The translations under genes and the position numbers were made by a program. Below are positions 21,867-33,234 of a stretch of DNA of 64,000 nucleotides, piece after piece. The stretch is from Eucommia ulmoides (lineage: Eukaryota > Streptophyta > Magnoliopsida > Garryales > Eucommiaceae): positions 24,033,803-24,097,802 of the forward strand of contig CM028339.1 of assembly GCA_016647705.1 (NCBI GenBank), written 5' to 3'. Under the pieces are notes generated by a model. It saw only the letters and a program-made list of their open reading frames with translations. It was not told the DNA's origin and ran no database searches. Positions within the stretch are counted from its first letter, which is position 1. Each line of letters begins with the position of its first letter.

Positions 21867-22031
21867 GTTATACCCCTAAAAATGGCATTTCCGTTAGTTT
21901 GGATGGAAAATTTAACAAAAATATATTTTAAAACCACCTTCATACTTAAAGGGTTTAAACTGAAACGAATAAACTTATTGGACTATATACAAACGTATCA
22001 ATAGTTAGAGGGTCTAAAATGTATTTTGCCC
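21867..22031 (-). repeat. Right terminal inverted repeat
   Basis: Inverse partner of 19385-19547; see that entry. The solo LTR abuts its inner edge. Confidence 0.85.
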
Positions 22032-22103
22032 AAAAATGGAAGAAAAAAAAAATGGCTAAAATAAATTTTATTTTCATGTTCTTAGGTTTTCAGAATAATA
22101 ATT

Positions 22104-22201
22104 TGAATGAATTTGTAATAAAATAGAAGAAAAGAATTGAAATGAAGATTATTGGACGAACAACTGTCTCTTTTATTGGACTTACAATTGGTAGGAAAAT
22201 A
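22104..22201 (-). repeat. Chromovirus 3' LTR, first part
   Basis: It aligns with 48276-48404: both run AATAAAA(T/G).GAAGAAAAG...GGACGAA.AA...TTTT.TTGGACTT and end GGTAGGAAAATA. The last five bases, AAATA (22197-22201), are the target duplication of the Tat element. The outer edge is approximate. Confidence 0.7.
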
Positions 22202-22840
22202 TGATATTACCAAAAAATCTCTGGCACGTGTAACAGTTTTGCACGTACCAAAAATTTCTTCACATTTCTCATGTTACCTACAAAATCATGAGTTCTAATG
22301 GGGGACACCAGTGTGGTATCGGCCAAAGAACCTCCGGCGTAAAAATAAGTTAATCTGGTATATGAAGAAAGTTGTACATAGATTGAATCGTAAATTTTAC
22401 AAGTGACATCTACCATTTTTATTGGTTCATAGATATGTTGTTGTTACTTTAGAGAGGTCGCCACTCCTTGATACGCTCCTAACGGCTTGGATAATAACCA
22501 ATATCCCCATAATCTCAGGGGAGAACTTTGTCCCCATTAATTATAGGTGGTTACAATCAATCTGGATCATCTCCACAAGTATAGGGGAGTCGTTCAAGTT
22601 GGGCTGACCTATTTGTTCGCCTTTGACACTGTGGGTTTGAATATACCCAAATATGGGTCTCCTTATGGAGCCGTTAATCTTGCTCAGAAGACCGTCGAAG
22701 CTATTACTCAAGTGGGCTTGTCATGCTTCGGTCCAGATAACCCAATGGGTCTGTCTGTTACGGATCAAAATTCATACCCAATTCAACCAGTTTAAGGCAA
22801 AATGCATATGTTACTTACGAGCGGGAGTTTTCCCATATCA
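22202..22840 (-). repeat. Tat 3' LTR
   Basis: 639 bp. The + strand end TTTTCCCATATCA at 22840 equals that of the other LTR at 43985. Shared landmarks are CATGTTACCT, GAGTTCTAATGGGGGACA and AACGGCTTGGATAATAACCA. Just outside, minus-strand AAGAAAGCAAA (22841-22851) is a short purine tract, the likely polypurine tract. Confidence 0.9.
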
Positions 22841-23044
22841 TTTGCTTTCTTGAATTTTGCGACGATTCGAGAGAAGAGAGGCGAAAGATCACTTCTTACA
22901 CCACGTAAGTTCTTTTCTTCCCTTCGTCTTCCAATAGCACTTCTATTCTTCATATTTCTTTTGCATTGTGATTGTTGTTTGTCTTATCGCACAATTTCGC
23001 AAAGTTAATCCAATAGCCCTGTCGAAACTAGTTCATCATCGAAT

Positions 23045-25362
23045 CCTATAATGGAATAGATGATGACGGCTCAAACAACTCTACCCCTTAATCCCCTAGA
23101 AAACAAAGAGGACCATGGTGAGAACAAATTTCCACAGGAATGTCTTTCACCATTTATAGAGCAATATAACATTCCTCTATTTGTGTCAATTAGGGTTCCA
23201 TCTGAGAACGATCTCCCTTATAATACCAAAGAAAATGAAATATGCCTTCATCTATGGATGTTTGAGTATAGACTTACCCTCCATTTTTCCACATTCTTTC
23301 GTAATCGTTTTCGCTAACTGGATAATACTCCTGCCCAGTTAACCCCGAACAGTTTTCACCAAATTATGGGAGCTATAACCCTTACTAGAATAAATGAGGC
23401 ACCCCTTACTATTGATACGATTAGAAGTATTGGACACCTGAAATTCCTCTCCAATACCCAAAGGTATTACCTTTCAATTCCCAAAAAGTTTTTGTTTCTC
23501 ACTGATCTTCCAGCTAAAGTAAGAGACTGTAAATCATGGTACATCTTCTTCTCTGGTGATTGGGAATCCTTTTATAAAGAAGTGGGGCAACCCTCAATTG
23601 TGTCGAGGCGCTTCAATACCCCAAGTAATTTCCCATCACTCACTTAACAGCTTGTTTCTTGTTTGAAATTATGTTTTAGTGATATTAATCTTTTTCCTGG
23701 GATTTCAAATGCAGGTGATAGTGCTTGTCGAAGTCTTGGCCTCATATCCAGAATTAAGGAAGAATTGGAAAGATTGTTGGTCCCAATAGAGAGCTATTAC
23801 AAAAAATTAACTTACCATCCATTTGACAAGCCTGAAATAGATCTATCCCGCTTCAACAAATTGGCCAAGCTCCAAATAGGCATAAAGAAAAGGAAAAGTC
23901 CGGCCAAGAAGACTGGTCAATCGTCAACCCAACCTGCATCCCATACTGTCATCAGCCCAGCGACCTCACATCATTCTGAGACTCCTGCTATCCCAGAAGT
24001 CCAGCAACCAGTTCTCCATGTTGAGCCAAATGTTGTGGTGTTGGATGATTATTCTCAACCTTTGAGTGTATGTAGGCGAAGATTAATTTCGGTTAAAGTA
24101 CCGCCTCTGACAACTCCTAATGTGTAAGAACGTGTGGAACCTAAATCTGCTTCAAGATCAGCAGACATTCTTGTTGCCTATCCTTCCTCCATCAGTCATC
24201 AATTCTTCCTAGCTCCTGCTCCCAGTCAGAGGACAACCGGTGGGCGAGGTATAACAAAACAGCAAATGTGCCAACTCATTGACGATGTTGGGCCTTCCGT
24301 CCCAAGTCGTCACTCTATTTTTTATCATGCCATCAAGTTTTTTTACGAACAGTCTTTTGGGACAAAGGAAAGAAGAGGACTGAGGGTCAGAACAGGCCCA
24401 AGATACTCCGAATGGTGATCTGCGTTCTTCTCCAGGTAATTATACAATTCTTCTCGCCCTTTTTCTTTTTTAATTTTACCAAACTGATTTGTTGATCATT
24501 CTGCTAATGGTTTTATTGTCATAGTGCATACACATGTCCTCTACCTTGGTCAACTACTCTAAGGATGAAAATGAACTAGATGCTCAATTAATGCGTCAAA
24601 TGACTGAGTTCAGCAAACTAAAGGAAAAGAACAAAGCTTTGGAGAATGAGAAGCTGAGCCTCGCTTCAGATCTTGTGTTAGTTAGATCTTCTCAAGAGCA
24701 GTATAAGGCCGAGTTGCATTCTTCTAATGAACAAAGAGAAGCCCTTCAAAAAAGCAATGCGCTCTTCTGCTCATAGAATAGTGAGCTTAGAACATATATT
24801 ACAGTTGGTAGAGGATAGTGTTCGTCTTTGAGGGATGAAGCTCGCACCTTGTCTGAATAACTCAGCTCAGTTCGCTTAATAATCGAACAGAAAGATGTTG
24901 ATCTAAAGGATAAGGATGCTGCCCTCCAAACCAAAGACGATGTGCTTCAGGAGAAAGAAATCGTCTTTCAACAGTTGCAAACTGAAAAAAATCTCCTAAT
25001 GGCTGAGCTATCAGTTGTGACCAGCAAGTCCCAACAAGATATTGAAAAACTCTAGCGTCACTTCAAGGGTGAGTCAAAAAATCTTCAGAAGGTCGACTTT
25101 TCCTACTGCCAAAGGTGAGTATCAGAAGAATTCCTCGATTTAGACCTCTCTTTCTTAAAGCTTGAGGATAATCTAGTAGAAGAAAACTTTAAAAGTGGCG
25201 AAGATGTGGTTGCTGATGATGAAGAAGAATTACCCACCTTGGCAGCTGAGGTACCAAATGAGAGCTCAGTGCGGACCTTAAACCAAGCCTCGTCAGTTGA
25301 CGCTACTGCTGTGATGATGTCAAATGAACCAAATGTCACCGATCAAAGCATCACTCCCTAAG
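23045..25362 (+). pseudogene. Antisense extra ORF 1 of the Tat element (long coiled-coil protein)
   Basis: Starting at ATG 23060, one frame continues through stops at about 23315 and 23645 and a TAA at 24125 to about 24417, reading GAITLTRINEAPLTIDTIR, RDCKSWYIFFSGDWESFY and SRIKEELERLLVPIESYY. A TCCAG|GTAATTATAC donor and a TTGTCATAG acceptor define an 89-bp intron (24436-24524). Exon 2 is a long heptad-rich coiled coil (QMTEFSKLKEKNKALENEKL, later KDVDLKDKDAALQTKDDVLQ) and ends with an acidic tail before 25362. The order matches the 'putative gypsy type transposon' proteins known as extra antisense ORFs in Tat elements. Function is unknown. At least five in-frame stops make it a pseudogene. 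Confidence 0.75.
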
Positions 25363-25463
25363 CTATTTTCCTGTCTTTTTAGCTTTCTTTCTTGCACGTC
25401 TGTAATTAATTTTTAGTAATGATAATATTTTACCATCATGACTTGTATCTAATCAGTAACTGC

Positions 25464-26875
25464 TGGTAGCGCATAAATACGTCGCTACTTTCACCACAAG
25501 TGTACGGGTCAAGTTTTAGTATAGATTGGGAAGAGTAAGGGTTGTCGTATCCACAGGGATTGGATTAGACGGTCATTGAGTACTGTGATTATCATATTCT
25601 AATTTTATCTAGGCGACTCAATTTATATTTTTGTTAATATACTAATATACTAAACTAATTAACTATTTAAACTAATTAACCTAATATACTAATATAGACG
25701 TTTAAGGGAGTAAATTGTCTAGGATTAATTTCATCCACTTAAACGTGTCCGTTTCAATCTAGTTTACACTAATGGCATTCATCCTATCCGACAATCTCGG
25801 TATCGAAATCTCACTTACTACCTCTCCCGAGTGTAAAGTGAATGAATATGTGACTTCGCGTCAACGCCGAAGTCCCCCTCAAACGTCTATACGACACTTG
25901 GTCACATGAGTCTTGCCCCAACGTCATGAATTTCACACTTTCTAACGCCCTCCTAGGTCATTAGATCGTCACGTTGTGTTCCGAATTCAGGGTTACCTCT
26001 TTCGAGTGTCAAACCCTGTATTCTCAAATTCAACCCTAATACCATGACAAGTATATTAAGATTGTAATAAAACGGTAAACACAATTGGATAAACATGAAC
26101 AACTATTAACGAAACATGAATTTTATATAAACAACGTTTTCTTACATGAATCGCTCCTTAGACAATATATGTTTAGCTATACATGGCCCTAACCAAATAT
26201 ACAAGCAAATATACGCTAAACATATACACAACAATCAACCAAACTAAGAAATAAAGAGAAAAACGAGGAGACTAGCCGCTATCCGAAAATCCGACGCTAA
26301 AACCACTTCGAGAATGTTTCATCTTCTTGGCGTTGTGATCTTCTCTTGGTTGATCGGCCTTGGAGCTCTCAAGACACTCCCAAAAATGTTTAACTTGTGT
26401 TTGGTGGAGAAGAGACGATATTTATAGGATTCAAAATATCAACAAAATATCCTAAAATATCTAAACTGTCTGGCGCATGACCGCTGCAGTGGTGGAGAGG
26501 TCGGTAGGCTTCTGGTGGATGACCGCTGCAGCGGTGAAGAGATCAGCAACTCTCTGCATTTTGATCGTTGCAGCGATGGAGAGTTCAGCAACTCTCTATA
26601 TTTTGACCACTACAACGGTGGTTCCACCGCTACAATGGTGGTTTCACTGCTGCAGCGGTGGATACAGGTTCTAAAAATTTAACTTTTTGCTCATTTTCTC
26701 CACCGTTCTTCCACCAACTTGCTCGTTTATGGACTGTTTTTGCCCCTTTTCACCCCCAAATACTTGATTTATAACAAAATAAATAAATAAATATTAAAAT
26801 ATATTAAAATGGTATAAAAATACTCAAAAACTACCAAAACTGAATTAGAAATAAATAGATAAATTACACCTATCA
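25464..26875 (-). mobile_element. Solo LTR related to the LARD-1 LTR, inserted in the Tat element
   Basis: Read on the minus strand it begins TGATAGGTGTAATTTATC and ends ...AGTAGCGACGTATTTATGCG CTACCA, as in LARD-1. It carries the GC-rich palindrome block (about 26470-26660, e.g. CCGCTGCAGCGGTG) and the CTCCCGAGTGTAAAGTGAATG segment (about 25825). No internal retroelement sequence adjoins. The flanking pentamers ACTGC (25459-25463) and ACAGT (26876-26880) agree only partly. Confidence 0.82.
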
Positions 26876-27261
26876 ACAGTCGTTTTAAGTTCCAACAATT
26901 TATGATAATTGTAGTATATGTTTATCAGCACACATCATCTATACATTTAATGCATTCTTTTTTTATGCTTCAATTTCTTTTCTCTTCAATTGTTTGGCTA
27001 TTTAAAGCCAAAGCAAGAATTCAAAAATTCCTCACGAACTCAAACACTCTCTTTCGAATTCTTGAATTGTCTTCTTTCTTTTTTTTCTTACCTTCTGCAA
27101 TCATGGCATCCTCTTCATGGACTAAGCCTTCTGCTTTTGAGATGATTAAATCCGAGAGAAGTGTTGAGAAATAACTAGGAGATCGCTTTCGCTCCCTAAT
27201 GATGGTGGCAAAAATGGCTATGGAGGAGCACCCCCATCTGCATACCCTTGAGGAGGCTTCC

Positions 27262-29858
27262 TGTAAGGCCCAAATCATAATACGTACGTCATTAATAGTT
27301 TCATTTTAAAGTATTGGGAAATTCGGCATAAATTTTTGTTAATAAAAATCAAAATTTAAAAGTTTAGAGGTCAATTTGTAATTTTTAAAATATTAAATTT
27401 GAATTTGGGTTTCACTAAAAACCTAATGAAAATTGAGGGGGGATAATGTAATTTGGGCAAATTAATTTTTAAACATATATATATGTATATATATATGTAT
27501 GTATGTATACATACCATCAGTGGGATCCAGAAGAGTTGAGATCACGATGTGGCAGCATTTATGATCAACGAACACCACTTAATTCATGCATATAAATGTA
27601 TCAATGCAGAGATCATGATTAAAAACCTCAAAAGTGAGGAAATTTGAAAACACAAAATTCTAAAGAGAGAAAGCTTGGCCGGCGGTGATGGGTTCAGAGG
27701 GACGGCGCTGTTCCGGCGTGGGTGTGTGTCTGTCGTCGTTGGTGAGTGTGTGTGTGTTGTTCGTGTGTTCTGTGCAGGTCGATGTTGCGTAGGTGTATGT
27801 GAAATCATCATTGTTCCTCCGGCGATTTTGTGGGATCGTCGTTCATCCGGTGGTGGTGGTAATCGTGAGTTCGTGTTTCGTGTGAGTATGCCCTGTTTTA
27901 TGTTTGTGTGTTCTGATCATCGCTTGTGTTGGTGTGTGTTTTGTTTTGAGCAACCGTGTGGGTGTGTGCTGCTGTGGGTGTTTTCTGTATGTGTGTGCGT
28001 GATTGTCATGTGGGTATGTGTATGTGCATGTGTGCGATAAATGTGTATAGCTTGGCGTGTGTGTTTAGTTGTAGGTATGTGTGGGGGTTGTTCATCAGGG
28101 CATGTTGTGTGTGCATGGCGGTGTGGGGTGTCGCCGGAGTGGAGTGTAGAGAGAGAGGGAGATTAGTGGGTATGTGTGATTTGCGTCGGTTGTGTGTGTG
28201 TGACCCTTCGGTTAGGTGTTTGTGTGGGAGTCGGTCGTCTGGTCCGGCGGTGGGAGCAGGTGATCGGCGATGAGGAGTTGTCGTCGGCGGCTAAGCAGCA
28301 AAACAGAAATAGAGCAAGAAACGGGAAGAAGAAGCACGGGAAAAGAAGGAAAAAAAAAAAAAGGAAAAAAAATTACACAAACTACCCCACTTAAAACATA
28401 AATCCAATCTCTCAGCCGGTGGAAAATTCGGGGAAGGTAAAATTTTGCACTTCTTTAATATATACATTTAATTGTCCCAATGTAAAATACATGTTATCAT
28501 TATCGTTGAATTTAGCGTTATGTGTTTGCATGAAAAAAATGTTGAAATGACGATAAGAAATAGTGAGACCGTTTACACGAATAAATTCGATATAGTAAAT
28601 TTCATAATAAAGCGTGGGGAATAGGAAATTATGAAATTTAGGGTCTACAATTCATGATTAAGTTATGTTTACATAAAATATTAATTTAGGCCCTGTCACC
28701 ATTAGGTTCGCAGGCACCGGAGTTCTAGTTGAGGTTGGTCGGTTAAAGTTTACGAAAAAAGGATAATCAGGTGAGTGTACTGTTTTCTTGCCAAACTGTT
28801 TTCTATATATATGATGATAACATATGTGTTTACTTACACTATACGATTTCATAAATGATATGGATCAAGCAGGTTTTTGGGGTGAGTTGGTAAAATGAAT
28901 TTCCGAGGAATTGTGTTGGTTTCTAAAAAGAAAGATTAAAAAATAATTTTCGTTGGATATGGGTGGTTTATATTCTCCCCAAAAGGGGTGTGGATTTTTG
29001 ACGATTTGGTGTGAAAATGTATTTCTTCCCATAAGGAATTTGGATTTTTAAATATACTAATGATTTTGATTATGCCATAGTTGTTCTTTCCAAAAGGGGT
29101 GTGGATTATATCTCTCCCCGTAAGGGGTGTGGATTCTTCCCATGGGATGTGGATGTTTCTCCCCGTAAGGGGTGTGGATTATATTTCTCCCCAAAAGGGG
29201 TGTGGATATTTCGTAGGAAGGCATTCCTACGGATGTTATGGTACCGTTGCAACTCCCGATCGTGAGATTAAAACGATCACTATGACTAACCAGTGTGTGT
29301 TGTGGTGGAGTGGTGGTTTGAGATGTGGTGTTTTACTTATATTGGGCTATTTATTATTTATTATGGTGATTGATATGATTTTATACTAGATGGATTTGGA
29401 TGAAACTCATCTATATCGCTTTATTTTTACTGCTTATATACTAGAGATTTTACGAGCTATGTGGTGTTTATATACTTATGCTTGATCCATTTAGATGTTG
29501 TAGAATGATTTATTATTACAAAATGTTTTACTAAGAAGGCAGTACACTCGCAGGTGAAATAGCTAGGAGTCGGTCGGTCCCCTACTGATGCTAAATAGAG
29601 TTATGCGGGTCATGCAATGGAGTCATTTGAGAGAAATTTTGAGGCGAGGTGTCAAAGATGAATCTAAGTGAGATTCATGGGATTCATTGGTTGTTCTTAT
29701 ATTTGGGACGGTGTGTCCCTATCAGTTGGAATTATGTATATGTAGTATAGATCATTTGTTTGTATATTATCATATTGTGGTTGTATAGTCAGTTAGGTGA
29801 TGTCATGTCGACATCACGCCAGCCCCATGGTGCCAGGAGTCCGAGGTGGGGTGTGACA
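27262..29858 (+). mobile_element. Solo LTR (TGTAAGGCCC family), copy 1
   Basis: 2597 bp from TGTAAGGCCC to GGGGTGTGACA with a perfect 5-bp target duplication CTTCC (27257-27261, 29859-29863). It shares its length and landmarks with 52608-55280: a G/T-rich block, CACGGGAAAAGAAGG / ACTACCCCACTT, TAATTTAGG.CCTG.CACCATTAGGTTCGCAGGCAC, tandem GGGGTGTGGAT units, and AAGAAGGCAGTACACTCGCAGG. Removing it restores the frame of extra ORF 2. Open frames in the G/T-rich part (27675-28394) are not genes. Strand is given as that of the shared + reading, since no primer site exists to fix orientation. Confidence 0.92.
28975..29206 (+). repeat. GGGGTGTGGAT tandem hairpin units in the solo LTR
   Basis: Six imperfect units of CTCCCC(GT/AA)AAGGGGTGTGGATT(AT) occur in about 230 bp. 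Each contains a CCCC-NNAA-GGGG-type mini-hairpin. The second copy of this LTR keeps only two units (about 54626-54675), so the number varies. Confidence 0.8.
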
Positions 29859-30166
29859 CTTCCTCTATCTTCTCTAGCATGGATGCGGCATATTTCTAAG
29901 AAACCTCACGTCTTTATGAACTTAGGGAAGAGGTGAAACAAATTGAACTGATGAAGGGAGATCTAGCCGCAGACTTTCACCACGACAAGCTTTTCATCGA
30001 TACCGTCAAGGAAAAAAGTGACAAACTCCTAGAGAATAAAGAATTCAAGAAAGCTAAGATCCGTGATTTGATCAACAAACTCAGCAAATACGAGGAGCAC
30101 GCCTTCTACTTCACCAACTCAGATTCAGAGGATGTGGGTTCGCCTGCTTCTCTAGAGTCAGAATGA

Positions 30167-30829
30167 AACCTCTCTCTCTCAGCCCCAGTTATGAAGAAGA
30201 AAAACTTCTTTTTACTTGTCTTTTTTTTTTTTAATGAACAACCTTGTTTCTATTCTTGAGAACAGTCCTTTCTGTTTCTCTTTTTGTTTTTCTCCCTTGT
30301 ACCCCTTTTTATTTATGAATGAAAATATATGGATAGGGTTCTTGATACGATACTGGTCCATTCTTGATTTCTTGATCTTTTAACTTATTCGAGTTCACCC
30401 CTGCCTGCCCTCTTCATAACTAGATTAAGAAAGCTGAACTAGTTATGAACTATCTGTAAGGCTTATGACAGTAGGTTGAATCAATACAAGTCCTTAGTTG
30501 TAGAAAAAATTCCAATAGATAACTAGTCTCAATCCCATCAATAAGTTAAGTTTTCTGGGCACTTCATATGGATGAACTTGGTGACATAAAGTGCCTTGTG
30601 AGTTGTAAGTGACTCGAACAATGGCAACCAAAAGTGAGTTGTTCTACGTTATGGACATTTGTTAGATTAAGTAATGAAAACCGACTAGAGCTGAACTAAA
30701 GTTGCGAATTGAAATGCTTATTCAAAATCTAGTCATATGACACTAGGCTAAGGTGACTAGACGACACGCTTAGTTTTAGGTAAGACCATAGCACTCAATA
30801 AATTTTTAAGTCAGAGATTTCAATTTGTT
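30167..30829. other. Tat internal region without a recognised gene
   Basis: After extra ORF 2 there is a pyrimidine-rich tract at 30170-30310 and a stretch with AATGAATGAAAATATATGG-type sequence that may hold its polyadenylation region. From 30340 to 30829 I see nothing recognisable. Confidence 0.4.
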
Positions 30830-31330
30830 AGTAGACTGAGGTGCCCAGTTAAGTGCTGAGCTTACATGCTCAGTTAAACTCTGAGTTTGAGAACTCAGTA
30901 TTTTGCTGGGCTAAGGTGCTCAGTTAGATACTGAGCTTACATGCTCAGTTAAACTCTGAGTTTGAGAACTCAATTGTTTGCTAGGTTGAGGTACCCAGTT
31001 AAGTTCTGAGCTTACATGCTTAGTAAAACTTTGAGTTTGAGAACTCAGTTGTTTACTAAGCTGAGATGCCCAGTTAAGTGTTGAGCTTACATGTTCAGTT
31101 AAACTCTGAGTTTGAGAACTCAATTGTTTGCTGGGTTGAGATGCCCAGTTAAGTACTGAGCTTACATGCTTAGTTAAATTTTGAATTTGCGAACTCAATT
31201 GTTCGCTGGGCTGATGTGCTCAGTTAAGTGCTGAGATATCGTGCTCAGTTAAACTCTGAGTTTGAGAACTCAATTGTTTGCTGGGTTGAGGTGCCTAGTT
31301 AAGTGCTGAGCTTTCATGCTCAGTTATTTT
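30830..31330. repeat. 75-bp tandem repeat in the Tat element
   Basis: About 6.5 units of 75 bp share CTGAGCTTACATGCTCAG, TTAAACTCTGAGTTTGAGAACT and GTTTGCTGGG(C/T)TGAGGTGCCCAG. The units are rich in CTGAG/CTCAG inverted pairs. As 75 is a multiple of three, the minus strand stays open (30920-31198) and gives a 25-residue repeat with HVSS.LNWASQ and SKQLSSQTQ. Subtelomere- or satellite-like arrays between integrase and the 3' LTR are known for Tat elements. Confidence 0.85.
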
Positions 31331-31523
31331 TAGCAGACTTATTTTGAGGTGTTTAGTGTTTAAAAAATGCAGAAGCAAAATAATGCAATGATAAATGGTA
31401 GTAAATTCAAAAGAGAAGAAATTTATTTTCTTTATTCAAAATATTTTCTCAAAACAAAAGAGAATAATTTCAAAATACTAAATTGGAATTCAGAAAAATG
31501 ATCAAGAATTCATACGAAGTACT

Positions 31524-33234
31524 TAGTAGGGGCATAGGAATACGCGGCTACTTACACTCGCAAGTATACGAGGTCTAAGTTTTAGCATAGTGTGATCGTT
31601 AAGATCGGGTTATCGTATCCACAGGGATTGGTGTCGTTACTATTGAATATCGCATTTGTCGTAACCTAACTTTATCTAGGCAAAAAACAAATGTATTTAA
31701 TTAATTAAACTACTACTAAAATAACCTAAATTAACTACACTAATATGCTAATATTTTTAAGGGTGAATAATTACCTAAGGATTAATGTGTTTACAAATAC
31801 GTGTTCGATTTCGATTTACTCATGTTTACGATGTTCGACCTGTTTGACAATCTCGGTACGTAAACTCCACCACCACCTCTCCCGAGTGTAAGACGAGGGA
31901 ATACATGACTTAGAGTCAACGAAGAAGTCCCCCTCAACGTCTTAATGACCCTAGGTCACGTGAGTCTCGCCCAGTGTCATTGATTGCACACAATCTAACT
32001 CCCGACCGGGTCATTGGATCGTGCGTTGTATTTACCCTATCGACTATCTCCGTTCTAAAACTCCATCGCCACCTCTCCCGAGTGTAAGACGAGGGATATA
32101 ACACAACTTTGTATCAACAAAGAAGTCCCCCTCAATGTCTTAAGAACCATAGGTCACGTCAGTCTTTCCCCAACATTATCGATTGTCCACGATTCAAACC
32201 CCGACCGGGTTTTAGAATCATGGCGTTTGTTTACCCTAATCCAAATCCGAGGTTTGTCAAAACCTTGTATTCTCCATTTATCTAACTAAGTATGATAAAT
32301 AACAAATACGATAAATACAATCAAATTACAAAGAACAATCACAAACGAAACACCGAAATCATCCAAACAACGTATTTATAAATATAGTGTTAATCCCTAC
32401 TACAATCCATGTTTAGCTATGGCCTTAGCCGCATTTACAATGAAATAACAAGCTAAATATGCTCACATGATCCTAAGATAAATAAATAAGGAAAAACAAT
32501 CGAAGAACTTAGCCTCGTCCGAAGATAAACTGCTAAGAACGCTCAACGATCGATTCGTCGTCTTCTCCACTTCGGGATGTGAGCTCCACCTCTAAAACTC
32601 CTAAACCCTAGCCTAAATATGGCCTAAGGTGCTCAAAAATGCAATAGAAAGTGGAGAAAAGGGAGGAGAGGGGACATTTATAGCCAAAATATCCTAAAAA
32701 TATCTTCAGACTGTGCAGAGGCTCACCGCCGCGGCCGTGGGATTCAGCACCATGGCCATGGGTAGGTCGGTTAGTTGATCGCCGCAGCGGTGAAGAAAGC
32801 AGTGGCTTAGGAAGAACATTCTACTGGATTTCTGCCTAGGCGGTGGATTTCTCCTCCTAGGCGGTAGACTGTCAGTAGCCTACTTTTGTTTTTCTGCTTC
32901 TTTATCGCTATGGCATTGGGTTTCACAGCTACGGCGGTGGTCAGTCAGTAGCATTTTGCTGTTCTCACCATATTCATCACCGTAGCAGTGGTCTGGACGC
33001 CGCAGTAGTGGGCTTGTTTCATAGTTTTGCCTCCGAGCTTGTTTTTCTACCGTTCTTCGATCGCTTTTGGTTCGATCTCATCGTTTCTGCTCTAGTTTCC
33101 TATATTTTTACCCCACACACTTGATTTATATAAAAAGTAAAAAAAAATTAGTTAAAATGTAATAAAATACTATATAAACGCTCAAAAACTAACTTAATTC
33201 AGTTTAGAAATACATAGGTGGATCACACCTATTA
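31524..33234 (-). repeat. LARD-2 3' LTR
   Basis: 1711 bp. It contains an internal tandem duplication of about 190 bp (31858-32040 and 32041-32240, each with CACCTCTCCCGAGTGTAAGACGAGGGA) and a GC-rich block at about 32710-33010. The minus-strand tract GTTTGGGAGTATTT next to it (33235-33248) is the likely polypurine tract. Confidence 0.9.

Larger units (their letters stand above)
19385..22031. mobile_element. TIR element carrying gene-like sequence (Pack-MULE-like)
   Basis: Inverted repeats of 163 and 165 bp (19385-19547 and 21867-22031) bound a 2.65-kb segment, both beginning (G)GGCAAAATAC.TTTTAGACCCT when read inward. Inside are GC-richer, exon-like sequence on the minus strand (about 19640-20420) and a solo LTR (about 20524-21866) that ends exactly at the inner edge of the right TIR. 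Without the LTR the element is about 1.3 kb. Long TIRs plus captured non-transposase sequence are typical of non-autonomous MULEs. Both flanks are A-rich (AAAAAAAAA and AAAAATGGA), so a 9-bp duplication cannot be judged. Confidence 0.7.
27103..30166 (+). pseudogene. Antisense extra ORF 2 of the Tat element, split by a solo LTR
   Basis: ATG 27103 opens MASSSWTKPSAFEMIKSERS, with a stop at about 27172 and then a frame reading FRSLMMVAKMAMEEHPHLHT LEEAS to the insertion at 27262. Beyond the solo LTR the same frame resumes at 29864 and gives MDAAYF, a stop, LYELREEVKQIELMKGDLAA and DTVKEKSDKLLENKEF, ending in an acidic tail at 30166. The total would be about 150 residues, mostly helical and coiled-coil. 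A pyrimidine-rich leader precedes the ATG. I recognise it only as the small companion of extra ORF 1; function is unknown. Confidence 0.65.

Noticed and set aside
27675..28394. Cys/Val-rich open frames
   Set aside because: They arise from G/T-rich repeats in a solo LTR; the sister LTR has different frames at the same place.
30830..31330. CRISPR-like regular array
   Set aside because: The units are contiguous 75-bp tandem repeats without unique spacers, and the genome is plant nuclear.
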